From NCBI GenBank assembly GCA_003508835.1, contig PUFA01000310.1, forward strand, positions 434,001-498,000: a DNA stretch of 64,000 bases. The letters are read 5' to 3'. This DNA comes from Eonycteris spelaea (Eukaryota; Chordata; Mammalia; Chiroptera; Pteropodidae). Both the position numbers and the translations under genes were made by a program. Shown one piece after another: positions 46,573-57,807 of this stretch. Every line of letters starts with the position of its first letter. Positions within the stretch are counted from its first letter, which is position 1. The notes below the pieces were generated by a model. The model saw nothing but the letters and a program-made list of their open reading frames with translations, searched no databases and had not been told where the DNA came from.

Positions 46573-47170
46573 AATGGATATATTCGTTTTCTACTGCTGT
46601 GTAACAAATTACTACAAACTTAGGGGGTTAGAATAACATCTCATTAATTAGCTCACAGAAGTCTGGGTGGGTTTGGCTGGGTTCCCTGCTTAGTGTCCCA
46701 CTAAGGCAGAAATCAAGGTGTTAGTCAGGCTGGACTCTTACCGGGGAAGAATCTGCTTCCAGGCTCATTCACATTGCTGGCAGAAGATTGTTCTTTGTAT
46801 CTGTAGCACTGTTTTCTTCCTGGCTGTCAGCCGAGAGCTGTCAGCATCTTAGAAGCCACACACATCCTTCTCGTGTGGTCTTCTCTATCTTCAAAGTCAG
46901 CAATCACTGTCCAATCTTTCTTACGGTTAGACTCTTTTACTTCCTCTTTTGCTACCAACTGAGAAAACTATTCTTTTAAAAAGCACCTGAGTGGGCCAGG
47001 CCCACCTGGATAATCTCTGTATCTTAAACTGACTTGGGACTTTAACTGCATCTGTAGAATCTCTTCACAGCAGTGTCTAGATTAGTGACTGAAGAGTACC
47101 TAGATTAGTGTTTGAATAACCAGGAGGTGGGAATCTTGGGAAGCTATCTTTAGAATTCTGATAACCATTA
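46573..47170 (+). mobile_element. Ancient interspersed repeat, family unnamed
   Basis: Starts 'atattcgttttctactgctgtgtaacaaattactacaaactta', continues through 'cttagtgtcccactaaggcagaaatcaaggtgttagtcagg', 'ttccaggctcattcacattgctggcagaa', and ends 'aaccaggaggtgggaatcttggg'. This is a very common old mammalian repeat; its start resembles the one at 36510. Confidence 0.65.
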
Positions 47171-48499
47171 AGGAAATAAAGTTCCCCCTTTAACCTGCAA
47201 TATGACCTGGAGATAGACTCCCAACACTATTAATATAAAAAACTTGTTTGTTTTTCTTTTTTTGTTTTGAAAAAATGCATCTGATTTTTAAATACATTTT
47301 AGAGGTGCACACTCCATATTTTTTACCGATACATCGCCAACATTTTGCCAAGGCTGTTTTGGGAAATGTGTTTCAGGGGCCTGTGAATGTCCAAGAGGTA
47401 ATGTACAGGCGTGGAGCTAAACAAGATGTACACATCAGGGGGTGAAAGTGGGAATGGTGATGACCGGTGAAAATGGGAGAGGGGTTGAGATCGTGATGAG
47501 TACAGAGGGATAGTTTATACCTGCTTTTAGTATGGCCACTGAAGACCTTTGAAGATGGTCTTTGTTATTTTCTGTTGGCAAGTCCAGAAGTTCAAAACCC
47601 CAGGGTTCTTTGTGTGCAATTTATGAGCAGTATTTGAGAACATTTCTAAACATAGGGACATTCTGGATTATGCTGGATCAGCATCACCAGGATGCTGTGC
47701 CCTTAGCATGGATGTAAACTTCCCAAAGTTTCTGTTGCACAATTTCAGTGTGCCACGGCCTGACAGATGCACAGCTGGAATGCAGGCTGAGCCCATTGGA
47801 GCTAGCCGCTGGTCCAGAAGCCTGGGCTTGCAGAGTTACCTTGGATTGAGAAGATATAGAAAAGACTGAGAGGACCCTAGAAAGGGAGGCAAAAGAAGAT
47901 TGTATATTAATTTCTTGATTTGAACATTTTACCTGGAGGACAGCCTGTTGTCTGGTGTTCTGGTGAAGGGAGTGAAAATCGTTTTAGCCTTTAGAAAGAA
48001 CATATACAGAAATGTGAAAATCTCAGAAAAAGGCAGAAAACATCAGATACTAAGTATTTTTCTCTTGCAAGAATATTTGGGCTTTCCCTTTCTTGAAATC
48101 CTGGCCAAAAATGAAGGAGAGGAGGACATTCCCCAGATGTTTCTTTTAAATTGTCCCAGACCTTTAGAAAATGGTGAGAAAATGTAACCATATTATTATG
48201 CAAAGGGAAAGCGGTCAATGGACAAGGCATTCCATAACTGCACCGATAGAGCAGTAAGATTAAGAGTATATGTGACATATTTAGCTTTGGAAAGGAGTTC
48301 ACAGAAGGAAAGAGGCTGGGTGGAAGAAATTAACGATGCCTCTTAATTGTGAGATCTTTAAAGCATAGCACATTTTACATTCTTTAACAAACAAAGCGAT
48401 TTTGCTCTATAAAGGATAACTCTAAGGATGCTGATAATATGTTACAGATGTTATTTTTATTGCTAAAGTTTCTACTTAAAAATCTTTTTCCTCCTTTAT
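47171..48499. other. Unassigned intergenic sequence
   Basis: Nothing recognised. The 103-aa minus-strand frame at 47991-48302 and the 79-aa plus-strand frame at 47948-48187 overlap each other and show no domain. Confidence 0.45.
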
Positions 48500-49361
48500 T
48501 CATTCACTTGGAAATATTTGATGAGAACCTACCAGTGCCTTCATTAGGTGTTAGGAATACAGCAATGAACACAGACAAGGTTCCTGAGCTTATATTCCAG
48601 TGAGGAGGAGTTGAAAAATAAAGAAATAGTTCTATTTCATCACCTGACATATAAAGAGGTAAACAGAATAATGTTAGACTGTGATAGGTGCAACATAGAC
48701 AAAAATAATAGAATGAAGTGATGGATGACCGGTAGCTATTTTAGATTGGGTGACCAGGTAATACCTTTCTGAAGAGATGACATCTGAACAGTGATCTAAA
48801 TGGCAAGGAGCTGATTGTGAAAAGATCAGAAAAAAGAGCATTCTAGACGAGAGAAAGATGGTTCAAAGGTCCCCAAAATGGTAACAAATTTGAGTTTGAA
48901 GAAAAGAAAGAAGGCCTAATTGGCTGTCACTCAGGGGCACGTGGAAAAGTGATACAAGATGAAGTTGGACAGGAGGACAGAACCTAGATCTTTTAGTCAT
49001 GGAAGGTCATAGTAAGAAACTTGAATTTTAGGTGAGATGGAAAGCCAATGGGAGGTTTGGGGCAAAGAAGTGGCTTTTTTGTTTAGGCAATGAATTATAG
49101 AAGGCAAAAATGAAGGTACAGAGATCTTTAGGAGGCCAATTGCAGGAATTCAGGCGAACAATGGTAACTTGAACTAGGATAGTTGTAGTGAAGGTGGGGA
49201 GAATAGAATGGATATATGAAAGTAGAGTCGGCAAAATTCTGGTGCTTTGTCTGTGGGACATGAAAGAAAGGAGACAGAGTTCTCTCCTCTATGACTGGCT
49301 TGGGCTCCGGGTGAGTGGTGGTGCCATTTAGTAAGAGAGGTACTCTGGGAATAAGAACAAA
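48500..49361 (-). mobile_element. L2 LINE, long fragment
   Basis: About 860 bp of reverse L2 in correct order: 'tatttgatgagaacctaccagtgcc', 'tgggtgaccaggtaatacctttctgaagagatgacatctgaa', 'agagcattctagacgagaga', 'tgagatggaaagccaatgggagg', 'tgcaggaattcaggcgaaca', and 'gtggtggtgccatttagtaa'. Covers the 3' UTR into ORF2. Frameshifted and dead. Confidence 0.85.
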
Positions 49362-49469
49362 CTGTGTTCATTTCCTCTCCAATAGCATTCCTCTTTTCCT
49401 TTGCGAACAGAGCCCTGACTTTGTTGAGGATGACAATACGCTCACCCCAGTGATGAAGCATTGGTTTAA
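49362..49469. other. Short unassigned spacer
   Basis: Between the L2 fragment and the unnamed repeat; nothing recognised. Confidence 0.4.
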
Positions 49470-49720
49470 TTTAATCAGAATACCCCCAGTCTCTTTTGCT
49501 AGATACTCAATTTCCTCAACTCCTTTGCAGCTAGGGGTGATTCATTCCTGGCTAATGGGACCTAAATGGAAACCTTCTGGAGAGAGATAGAGCTGTCTCG
49601 AACACCATCACAGGGCCTGGAGTCACAGCAGCCATTTTGTGACCACAAAACCAAAAACATGGCGATAAAAAGGTCAACATATTAAGTTGTGTGCAATAGG
49701 AAGAAAGAAAGAAAGAAGAA

Positions 49721-49755
<35 letters not shown>

Positions 49756-50000
49756 GAAGAAGGAAGGAGGAAGGAAGGAAGGAAGGAAGGAAGGAAGAAG
49801 AAAGAAAGAGAAGGAAGGGAGGGAGGGAAGAGGGAAGGAGGGGGAGGGAGGGAGGGAGAGAGACAGACAAGAAATTGCCTTGGTCCTTGTATAGTTGTAC
49901 AGCTGAACCACCACCAACAACCATCTGGTGCCAGGCATTTTGTTTATGAGAAAAGTAAAACCATTTGTTTAAGCTTCTTGTTATTTGATATGAGAAGGTT
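49470..50000 (+). mobile_element. Ancient interspersed repeat, family unnamed (copy B)
   Basis: Same family as 29040-29390 and 53480-54045. 'gattcattcctggctaatgggacctaaatgg', 'ggcctggagtcacagcagccattttgtgacca', then after the purine microsatellite 'tttgtttatgagaaaagtaaaaccatttgtttaagcttcttgttattt'. The microsatellite sits between the two halves. Confidence 0.65.
49698..49863. repeat. (GAAA)n-(GGAA)n-(GGGA)n polypurine tract
   Basis: 166 bases with no pyrimidine, grading from GAAA through GGAA to GGGA units. Four overlapping open frames (80-131 aa, both strands) are translated repeat (Lys/Glu/Arg or Phe/Leu/Ser) and not genes. Confidence 0.98.
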
Positions 50001-50713
50001 AAAGGAGAGAAGCAAGAGTTCTTTTGTGGCCTTGTCCAGTTTGAGTTGCCTATTAGATACCCATGTGGAAGTGACTGTCTAATTTGTTCCCTTCCATAAT
50101 GAAATAAAAATTTCTAGACATTTTTATCTTTTCATAGTGCTATAATACTAAAAACATGAGAAGGTGTGTATAAAAGTGAACAAAGCAGCAGTGACCAAGT
50201 GACCATGTGGGAGCCCCAAACAGAAGCTGACCATCAATAATATATAAACCAATTCTCCTAGCATCAGTACCTTAGCAAGGTTGTTAAAACAGGAAAACTC
50301 AATCTGAGAACCAGTTAGGTCCCTGCACTTTCCAAGCACTTCCCATCACCTTGGTGGAGAAATGTCCTTGACTAGAGCACATATTTCTATTAAGACACCT
50401 TACCTATATATCGGAGTGTTCATGTGTTGCTTTATTTCCTCTTCTGACATATAACAAATTGCCTAATGAAAATTCCCCTACTAACTTACCCAGAGAACCT
50501 AAAGTAGGCCAAATTGAGCTTTTAGCACAGTTTCTGTTTGCTGATAAAAATCAGCATCTACAAACCCAATTGCACCTATTTCCATTAGAGCTATCAACCA
50601 GAACTAGATCTCCAGTTTTGTAAATTGAAAGTTGGCCAACCCACATATTTTTGCCCTAATCACTTTATTGTATGCTAGATGGTGTGGACTCCATCTATAA
50701 AAAACAACAGTAA

Positions 50714-50715
<2 letters not shown>
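50001..50715. other. Unassigned intergenic sequence
   Basis: Nothing recognised. Confidence 0.45.
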
Positions 50716-50749
<34 letters not shown>

Positions 50750-50766
50750 ATATATATATATATATA
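50716..50766. repeat. (TG)n(TA)n compound microsatellite
   Basis: TG run followed by TA run, the same architecture as at 1471-1566. Confidence 0.97.
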
Positions 50767-51204
50767 GCCAGTGGCCCATCAGAAACAGCTATTGATTTTG
50801 TGGGTAGACAAGTAACTGAGTCTGCAAAATTGAATTCCCAGGGTGTCTTGTATTCTGCCCACACTGTGTTCTCCTGAGGTTAATTGGCTCATCATATTCT
50901 GCTTTTGTGTTCCATAGTTTTTCACCATTCTTGAGATTTTTGCCCCTACACCTTTCCCATAATTTATTACAACCAACCCTTGTATTTTTGTTAACAGCTT
51001 TGGATCTACATTAATTTTGAAGTCCCCAGAGGGTCATTATGTTCCCAAACATTATGTTCTGCACTCTCATGCTCATATCACTTTGTATAGTGCCAGACTC
51101 CTCCCGGGATCTCAAGAAATGTTTCTTTTAAAAAGACAGGCGATTACTCTGGGATGCTCATAAAATGTCTTTCTCAGTTGAGTTACTCTCACCGTTTATT
51201 TATC
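50767..51204. other. Unassigned intergenic sequence
   Basis: Nothing recognised. Confidence 0.45.
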
Positions 51205-51355
51205 CCCAGTGGCTTAGGTAAAAATACTGGTTAAGAGAAAGAACCCAAGTCTTTGGAGAAGCTTTGTTAGTCTCTCATCTCTGTAAAACAGAGGCAAATA
51301 TCGACTGGTCTTACAGAAGTGTTGGGAAGAAATGATGAAAAGCATTAGGAATGAA
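51205..51355 (+). mobile_element. MIR SINE
   Basis: Sense MIR, diverged: 'actggttaagagaaagaacccaagtctttggag', 'catctctgtaaaacagaggcaaatat', 'gtgttgggaagaaatgatgaaaagcattagg'. Confidence 0.6.
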
Positions 51356-51889
51356 AAAGACTTTCATTAAAAATATGAAATGTTAGGGAGATGATGGTAT
51401 CATTCTTACCAAGCAGGCCTCAGCATGAGCAGAGCTCACTTGACCAAGAGATGCTGTTTATCATTATTACGAAGGATAGCTGTCCAGCAGAATCTTCTTC
51501 TGCCAATGGCTTCTAATGCAAATAGTCAGAACTTTCCAAATACTCAAGACTTGCTGTATCCACAATATTTCCTTTTCTCTCAACTCCTCAGCTCTATCTC
51601 AAACACTTCAATGCTTTCCTACAAGGCAAATTTGAACCTCCCTCTAAATTTTTATAAGGTTGTTTGAAGCAGAGGAATAGGACCATGGACAGAGGTATAG
51701 CCTACCAATCTCTGGTGCAGCAGGAAAGGCTATTTTTCCTGCCAAGAATCCCTGGGAGAGGGTCTTTAAATGAATGGACTCTTCTTTATTTGGGGGTCGC
51801 CTTTCACTTCTCTAACTTCTCTTTGGAGCAGCACAGCTTCCTCTGCAAACACAGGCTCTCTCCACCAACTCTATGCTCCTGAAACACAT
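51356..51889. other. Unassigned intergenic sequence
   Basis: Nothing recognised. The 72- and 80-aa frames have no domain. Confidence 0.45.
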
Positions 51890-52530
51890 AAAGAATACTT
51901 ATTCTTGCAAATGCAGCTCTTAAAAATATTTTAAAATATTCCCATTATAAATAAATACTTTAATCAAACTGAAAAATATAGAAAATGGTTTAACAAACAT
52001 TTGTGTATAAAACACACAACAAATCTTAATATTTGACTTATTTCTTTTAGGATTTTTTGATTATTGTAAAAAGTCTTACAAGTACAGTTGAAACCCATTG
52101 CCTACCCTGATCCCATTCATTTCCCTATTTTCCTCCTTGCCTCTTTTCCCAAAAGCAATTACTATCTTGAAGTTCCTATAAATCATTCCTATGCATGTTT
52201 TTACACTTGTTATTATATGTACATGTTCATAAATACATAGTATTGCTTTGTGTTTGTAAAATATAAAGAAATACTGTATCATGCTGTACATGACATAACA
52301 TAGTCATCATTTTTCAGACTTTTTTCATGTTACAACCTGAAGAACTAGCTCATTAATTATAACTGTTGTATATTATTCCTTTGTTTGAATATACACAAAT
52401 TACTTATCCATTCTCCTGCATTATTGGCATGTAGGTTATTTTCAGTTTGTTGTTTGCTATGACAAACAGTGCTGCAATTAATATTTAAATGCGAGTCTCC
52501 TGGTTCACACCATGTGAAAGCTTTCTAGGC

Positions 52531-52728
52531 CAGATTTTCTCAACCTTGACATTATGTGGACTGGATAATTCTTTGTTGTGGGGTAGGGTTTTAGCAATAT
52601 CCCTCATTTCTACTAGATACCAGTGGTACCCTTCCATACACAGATGTGACAACCATAAATGTCTTCAAACATCTCCAAAAGTCCCTGGGGAGGGGCAAAA
52701 TCAATCCTGATTAATTAATTAACCATTA
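52531..52728 (+). mobile_element. hAT-Charlie DNA transposon, MER20-like
   Basis: Matches MER20 as I recall it: 'tctcaaccttgacattatgtggactggataattctttgttgtgggg', 'agcaatatccctcatttctactagatacc', 'gtgacaaccataaatgtcttcaaacatctcc', 'ctggggaggggcaaaatc'. Flanking 8-mers TTCTAGGC (52523-52530) and ATCTAGGT (52729-52736) match at 6 of 8. L1 continues on both sides, so the insertion postdates the L1. Confidence 0.9.
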
Positions 52729-53479
52729 ATCTAGGTAGTATGCCTAAGAGAGGAACTGCTTGCTAGGTCTTAGGATTTATATTAACATATATTGTCTTTT
52801 TGCTTTCTAAGAGTCCTGTTTTCCCATATCTTGCAACTTTTGGTATTTTCGGAATTGAAAAATGTTGCCTATTTGTGAGTATGAAATGGTAAGTTGTTAC
52901 TTACCATTTTCTTTTGTGTTCCCTGAATTTCTAGTGAGACTGAGCATCTTTTTGTACATCTATTGGCCATTATAGTTTCCCTTCTGTGAATTGCCCATTC
53001 ACATGCTTTGCCAATTTTTCCTTGTAGTTGTTTCTTTTTCTAATTGTTCTCTAGTAGTTCTTCATAATTTTTGAATATTAATACCTTGGCAGTTTTGTGT
53101 CTGGGGAAATATCTTCTCTCAGTCTAAGCCTGTCCTTTCACTTTATTGATGATGTCTTTTTATTTTACAGCAGTAAAATGTATTGGATCAGCCTTTTCCT
53201 TCGTGTTGTATTCTCCTGTGCTTTATTTAGTAAATTCTTCCTATCCCAAGGATGTACACATCTATTTTTTTCTTGAAGTATAAAATTTGGCTATTCACAT
53301 TTAGGTCTTTAAACCAACTTAAACTTCTTGCGATGTGAAATGGGAAATGCAGATATAAGTATTCTAGTACAGATTTATTAAATAGTTCATCTTTCACTCC
53401 TCTCATTTTAAATTTTAATTATCTGGCAGGGCAAACCCCTTGACTTATTCTTTTTCAAAATCGCCTTGGGTTGTGTTTG

Positions 53480-54045
53480 GTTATCTGACCAAAAACCATT
53501 GTTTCTCTCTCTCTCCTTTCCAACTGAATCTAAATTGTTGTCAGGTGTCCACGACACCTATTCCACAGTGCTGAGTCTAAGCCCATTCCAGAAATTTCAT
53601 TCCATTGGGAATGGTTTGTCCTCAGGCCTGTGTTGCATTTCTTACCAATGAGACCTATGCAGAATTATGCTAGAGTACAGGTGGGATAGGACAAGATAGT
53701 TTTCGTCTTACTCCAGAAGATAATAGAAGGAAAAGACTTCCCTTTCCTAACTTTGTGCACGCTGGAGGAAAACGTGATGCCTGGAACTGTGGCAGCCATC
53801 TTGCCACCCTGAGGGGAAAAGCTGGAGACCAGAACGCTGAGAAGGGCTGAGTAGACAGCTAAAAAGGGCCCATGTCCCATGATGTCAGCATGCTGCTGAA
53901 TTGACCAATACTGAAATGATCTTCCACACAACATCCTGTGATGTAAAATAATAGGCCTGTTATTGTTCAAGCCACTTTAATTTTACATTCTTTAATTTGC
54001 AGCCAAATAAAAGTAGTTGGCATCCCAACTACTATAATATGTTTT
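53480..54045 (+). mobile_element. Ancient interspersed repeat, family unnamed (copy C)
   Basis: Third copy of the family also at 29040 and 49470. Blocks: 'tgatgcctggaactgtggcagccatcttgccaccctgagggga', 'tgtcccatgatgtcagcatg', 'gttattgttcaagccacttt', 'ttgcagccaaataaaagtag'. L1 ORF2 sequence resumes after it, so it inserted into the L1. Confidence 0.65.
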
Positions 54046-54495
54046 GACTCTTCACTCTTCTACACGAAGTTTGTGACCATTGTTCCATGTTCCACAATCA
54101 GGTTGGGATTTTAAAAATCAGTTTTGCATTGAAATTAGACATTAACTTGAGGAGAACTGATATCTTCATTATAATGGATATTCCAATCATGAATGGGTAT
54201 GTCTCCATTTTTTAAAAACTTAGTTAAAAATACTTTATACATAAAGTCCATATTTTATGTGATATTTATTCCTACATACTTTGTTGTTTATTGTTGTTAA
54301 GAATGGTGTCTTTTGTTTACTATTAAACATTCTATGTAACAAATATTGACATATTGAATTGAAATTGAATTTTGTTTCATCTTATACCTAGCAACCTTGC
54401 TGAATTATCTTTTTAGTTCTAATATTTTTTCAATATAGTCTGTCTGATATTCTTAATAGACAATCATATTATCCAAATAAAGAATTTATCCTTTC

Positions 54496-55734
54496 TCGTT
54501 CCTTACCGTGACAATGGAGACGGCACAGACTGTCATGGTGGCCTGTGAGTGCTTGATCCGATTTCCTGTCATAAGCCCTTAACTTCCCACTTCATCATTC
54601 CCTCATGTAAGGCCCACCATCAGGCAGTGGTCAGCTTTTTTTTTTTTTTTTGTATTTTAGTCTTTTTAACAAGCCAATTTATGTATGGGGATGGAAGTTC
54701 TCAGTCTAGCCCAGAGTTTCAAGCAGTGAACCTGGTTCTGGTTCTACCTACTTCCCTCACCCCGTGCAGATCACTCTTAGTCTCCCTTACCCTGCAGGAG
54801 CCTCATTCCAGCAACCTCTGGCTCCTTTCAGACCTGGACCCCAACAGACCCATGTCTTCAGTCCCATTTGTTGCTTTGCATTCCTGGCTCATAGAAAAGT
54901 TTATATTTTGGGTCAACTGTGTCTTTTAATATTTCTCTTTTATATTTTAAAAAAAACATTGCTTTGTGTTTCGAGCTGAGCAAGTGCCTCAAATGTTTAT
55001 GTACAACGATGCTACCTTGACCGGAAATCATCATCCCAAATGTCTGTTTTATAAGATTATAGATCTTCTGCCACTGCTGATAAATACATATAGTAATTTT
55101 CATCAAATAACAATGCTACTCGGCATCTTCACAATGTCTTTCAGTCCTCGTGCTTTGTAAATGCTATGTATCTGTGTTTGTCATCATAGTAATGGGGAAC
55201 GGAGGTAAATACTATTTTTTACACCCAAGAAAACAGAATCCACTTGCTTAATTGTGCGGCCAATAATAATCAGGCAGAACCACAAGACAGAGGGTTCCTG
55301 CAGAAGTAGGGCTGTGCCTTGTTTGTCCTGTGCCTCATACAAAATGAGCCTCAGTGACGTTTTCTGAGCTGGCCAAACCAAACCCGAAGCCCATGCCTCG
55401 CTTTATTCCACAGAATGTCCCGTGCATTGAGGAGATGTAGGCAGTGCTATGACTTGAGGAAAAGAAGGAAAAGGAAGGCGAGGAATAAGTGCGGCAAGAG
55501 TTGATTTTAAGCAAAGTGAGTGGGAAGGAATTGTCATTGGCAGTTCATCTAGAGAGCGAATTATGGTTGAGATTTAGGAATTCTTTTTATACAAATCCCC
55601 TTCTATAAACTAGCTTAGTATGTAAATATAAATCAAAATAGCATTCATTAAAATTGCAAAACTTATTTATTAAAATATGTAAAACAGCCAGCTGCAGAAA
55701 TAGTGACTAAGAAGTGTAAAAATAAATTATTTTG
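54496..55734. other. Unassigned intergenic sequence
   Basis: Poly-T at 54636-54651. Otherwise nothing recognised. 54960-55160 looks unique. The 126-aa frame at 54549-54929 spans the poly-T and has no domain. Confidence 0.45.
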
Positions 55735-55885
55735 TTCAATAAATATTTCCTGAGTTCCTACTATGTGCCAGCACTGTATAGAAAGTTGGGCTACGAAGAC
55801 AAATAACACAGGTCCTTGTGCAGCTAACCATCTAGTGGGGCAACTAATGGGCAAATAAATAATCCAAATATGATAGGATAAGCTC
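55735..55885 (-). mobile_element. L2 LINE 3' end
   Basis: Reverse L2: 'caataaatatttcctgagttcctactatgtgccagcactgta', 'tctagtggggcaactaatgggcaaataaat'. Confidence 0.75.
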
Positions 55886-55892
55886 CTTAAAG

Positions 55893-56402
55893 GGTGTTAA
55901 TTCAAAGAGATATTTGTGCACCCGTGTTCGTAGCATCATTATTCATAACAGCAAAGAGTAGAAGCAACACGGTGGCCCTTGGCAGATGAATAGATAAACA
56001 AAATGAGGCATGCACATACAATGGAATATTATTGAGCCTTAAAAAGGAAGAATATTCTGACACATGCTACACATGGATGAAACTTAAAGCTATACTAAGT
56101 GAAATATGCCAGTCACAAAAGACAAATACAGTATAATTTCACTTATATGAGGAATCTAGAGTAATCAAATTCATAGAAATAGGAAGTAGAATTGTGGTTG
56201 TCAGGGTCTGGGGGAAGGGGAATGTAGTTATTTAATGACCATCGAGTTTTAGTTTTACAGAACGGAAAACTAATAGAAATTGGTTGTACATAGTGTAAAC
56301 ATATTTAGCACTATTGAACTGTACACTTAAAATGGTTAAGATGGTAAATTTTATCTTACATGTAATTTACCAATTTTTTAAAAAGTCAAAAAAAAAAAAA
56401 AA
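55893..56402 (+). mobile_element. L1 LINE 3' end with poly(A) tail
   Basis: About 510 bp, 5'-truncated: 'gtagcatcattattcataacagcaaagag', 'tacaatggaatattattgagccttaaaaaggaag', 'tatgaggaatctagagtaatcaaattcatagaaa', 'tgaactgtacacttaaaatggttaagatgg', then A-tail at 56388-56402. Flanks 'aaagggtgttaa' (before) and 'aaaggagtgtta' (after the tail) may be a decayed target duplication. The best-preserved L1 end in the window. Confidence 0.85.
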
Positions 56403-56404
56403 GG

Positions 56405-56505
56405 AGTGTTAGCTTCATGAGGTCCTCACTGTCTTATTCACTCCTGAATTTCCAGCATCTAGCAGAATGCTTGATACATAGTAGGCACTTGACAAATATT
56501 TGACC
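56405..56505 (+). mobile_element. L2 LINE 3' end
   Basis: 'tagcttcatgaggtcctcactgtcttattcactcctgaatttccagcatctagcagaatgcttgatacatagtaggcact' is in L2 3' order. Directly follows the L1 poly(A). Confidence 0.8.
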
Positions 56506-57539
56506 TTCCTCTGGCTTCTCCCCATTCTGCATCCTACACAACATAACAAAGGCCAAGTCCTCTGTGAGCCAAATCAGCAAACAAAGGCACTTCTCTCCTT
56601 AGGGTATGGAAAAAGAAGAATTTCAAATATCTGTGCTTTGATATTTGTCCTGATCATACCAATTATTCTTTACCTCTCAATTATGCTTATCTGAGCTTTT
56701 TTGGCCCTTAAATTTCCTAAAGATAGACAACTGCTTCTACTTCCCAAACCAGAGTTGTGGATGGACTTTGTTAAAGAAAAAAAAAAATGTGGAAGGAAGT
56801 CTGTGAAATGAAATCATTATTAGGCCAGGGTGCAAATGGCTCTAGGGCCATACTTGCAGGGCACAGGAGGAAGGATGAAGTAATTAGCATGTATTTGCAG
56901 CTCTGCAGCCTGTTTTTCCCTTACTGGCTCAGTCTGCTTCTAGTTGCTCAGTTTATTCTTTTGTGTTTGTGTTTTTCACTTGGCCAAAAATAGAGAGACA
57001 AAAAAGTTCCCTTGTACTTATTTCAGCATTTTTTTCACTTTTCCCCTTGTGTGTTTGATTTCCTCTTGCCATGATCTTTTTTGCCTGCCACCTGCTCGTT
57101 TCTGCGTTTCCTGCCTTTTTCAATTAAGGCTTTTTCTTGTGTTCTGTAACCCTGGCTAGGTGTGAGGTGTCCATGAAGGACATGTAAGCGAGCATTCAGT
57201 GACAGCACAAGCATGGAGCCTGCCAAGGGCCTGGAGGGTCCTGTTCCTGGCCCAGGCACCGGACAGGGCTCCTGTTGTTGGTTGTAGCGTGGGCTGGGCT
57301 CTGGATATGCCCGTTGCCAGGCTTCAAAGTAGGACAGAGCCTTGCTAGTGCTCCAAGGGAGAGCTGGGGGAAAAAGTATCTTGGAATCTTTCTTCCGTCT
57401 CCTCATGCTGGTGAGGTGGGAAGGTAAGTGCAGACCAGAGCCAACGGAAGGCCTTTTTGGAGACAGGGTCAATCATAGAAACAACCAAGCTCCCAAGGCC
57501 TGGAGATCTGATTACGTTCTTTTTAAAATATATCATTTA
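56506..57539. other. Unassigned intergenic sequence
   Basis: 57130-57480 is GC-richer than its surroundings and hosts the second-longest frame (145 aa, minus), which is Pro/Lys/Arg-rich with no domain or homologue I recognise. Not called as a gene. Confidence 0.45.
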
Positions 57540-57807
57540 CATAATTCCCGTTGTGACAGACACTGTTCTAAGTGCTTTCAAATATTAATTTATTTAATCC
57601 TTTAAATATTAACTCATTTAATCTTTTAACAATCTTGTGAACTAGGAGATACTCTTGTCTGAATTATATGGATGAGGAAACTGAGGCCCAGAGAGGTTAA
57701 GTGACTTGCTCAAGGTCACACAGCTAATAAGTGGTAGAGTCAGGATCTGAACCCAGACAGCCTGGCTCCTGAAATCCACGCTTTTAATCATTATACTATG
57801 CTGCCTC
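57540..57807 (-). mobile_element. MIR SINE, near full length
   Basis: Best-preserved MIR here: 'gacactgttctaagtgcttt', 'atggatgaggaaactgaggcccagagaggttaagtgacttgctcaaggtcacacagctaataagtgg', 'atctgaacccagacagcctggctcc', ending 'ttatactatgctgcctct'. Confidence 0.95.

Larger units (their letters stand above)
51890..54495 (-). mobile_element. Old L1 LINE, 3' UTR to ORF2, with nested insertions
   Basis: The longest L1 here. Read along the plus strand it goes from 3' UTR ('gaaacccattgcctaccctg', 52090) through 'ggtagtatgcctaagagaggaactgc' (52735), 'ctgtgaattgcccattcacatgc' (52985) and 'ccccttgacttattctttttcaaaat' (53436) to ORF2 ('cctagcaaccttgctgaattatc', 54387; 'tagacaatcatattatccaaataaa', 54457). 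Interrupted by MER20 (52531-52728) and by an unnamed repeat (53480-54045). ORF2 is broken by many stops. Confidence 0.85.

Noticed and set aside
49687..50082. 131-aa Lys/Glu/Arg-rich frame
   Set aside because: Translation of the polypurine microsatellite.
57035..57472. 145-aa open frame on the minus strand
   Set aside because: Low-complexity Pro/Lys/Arg composition from locally GC-rich DNA, no recognisable family, no splice or promoter context, and competing frames on the other strand.
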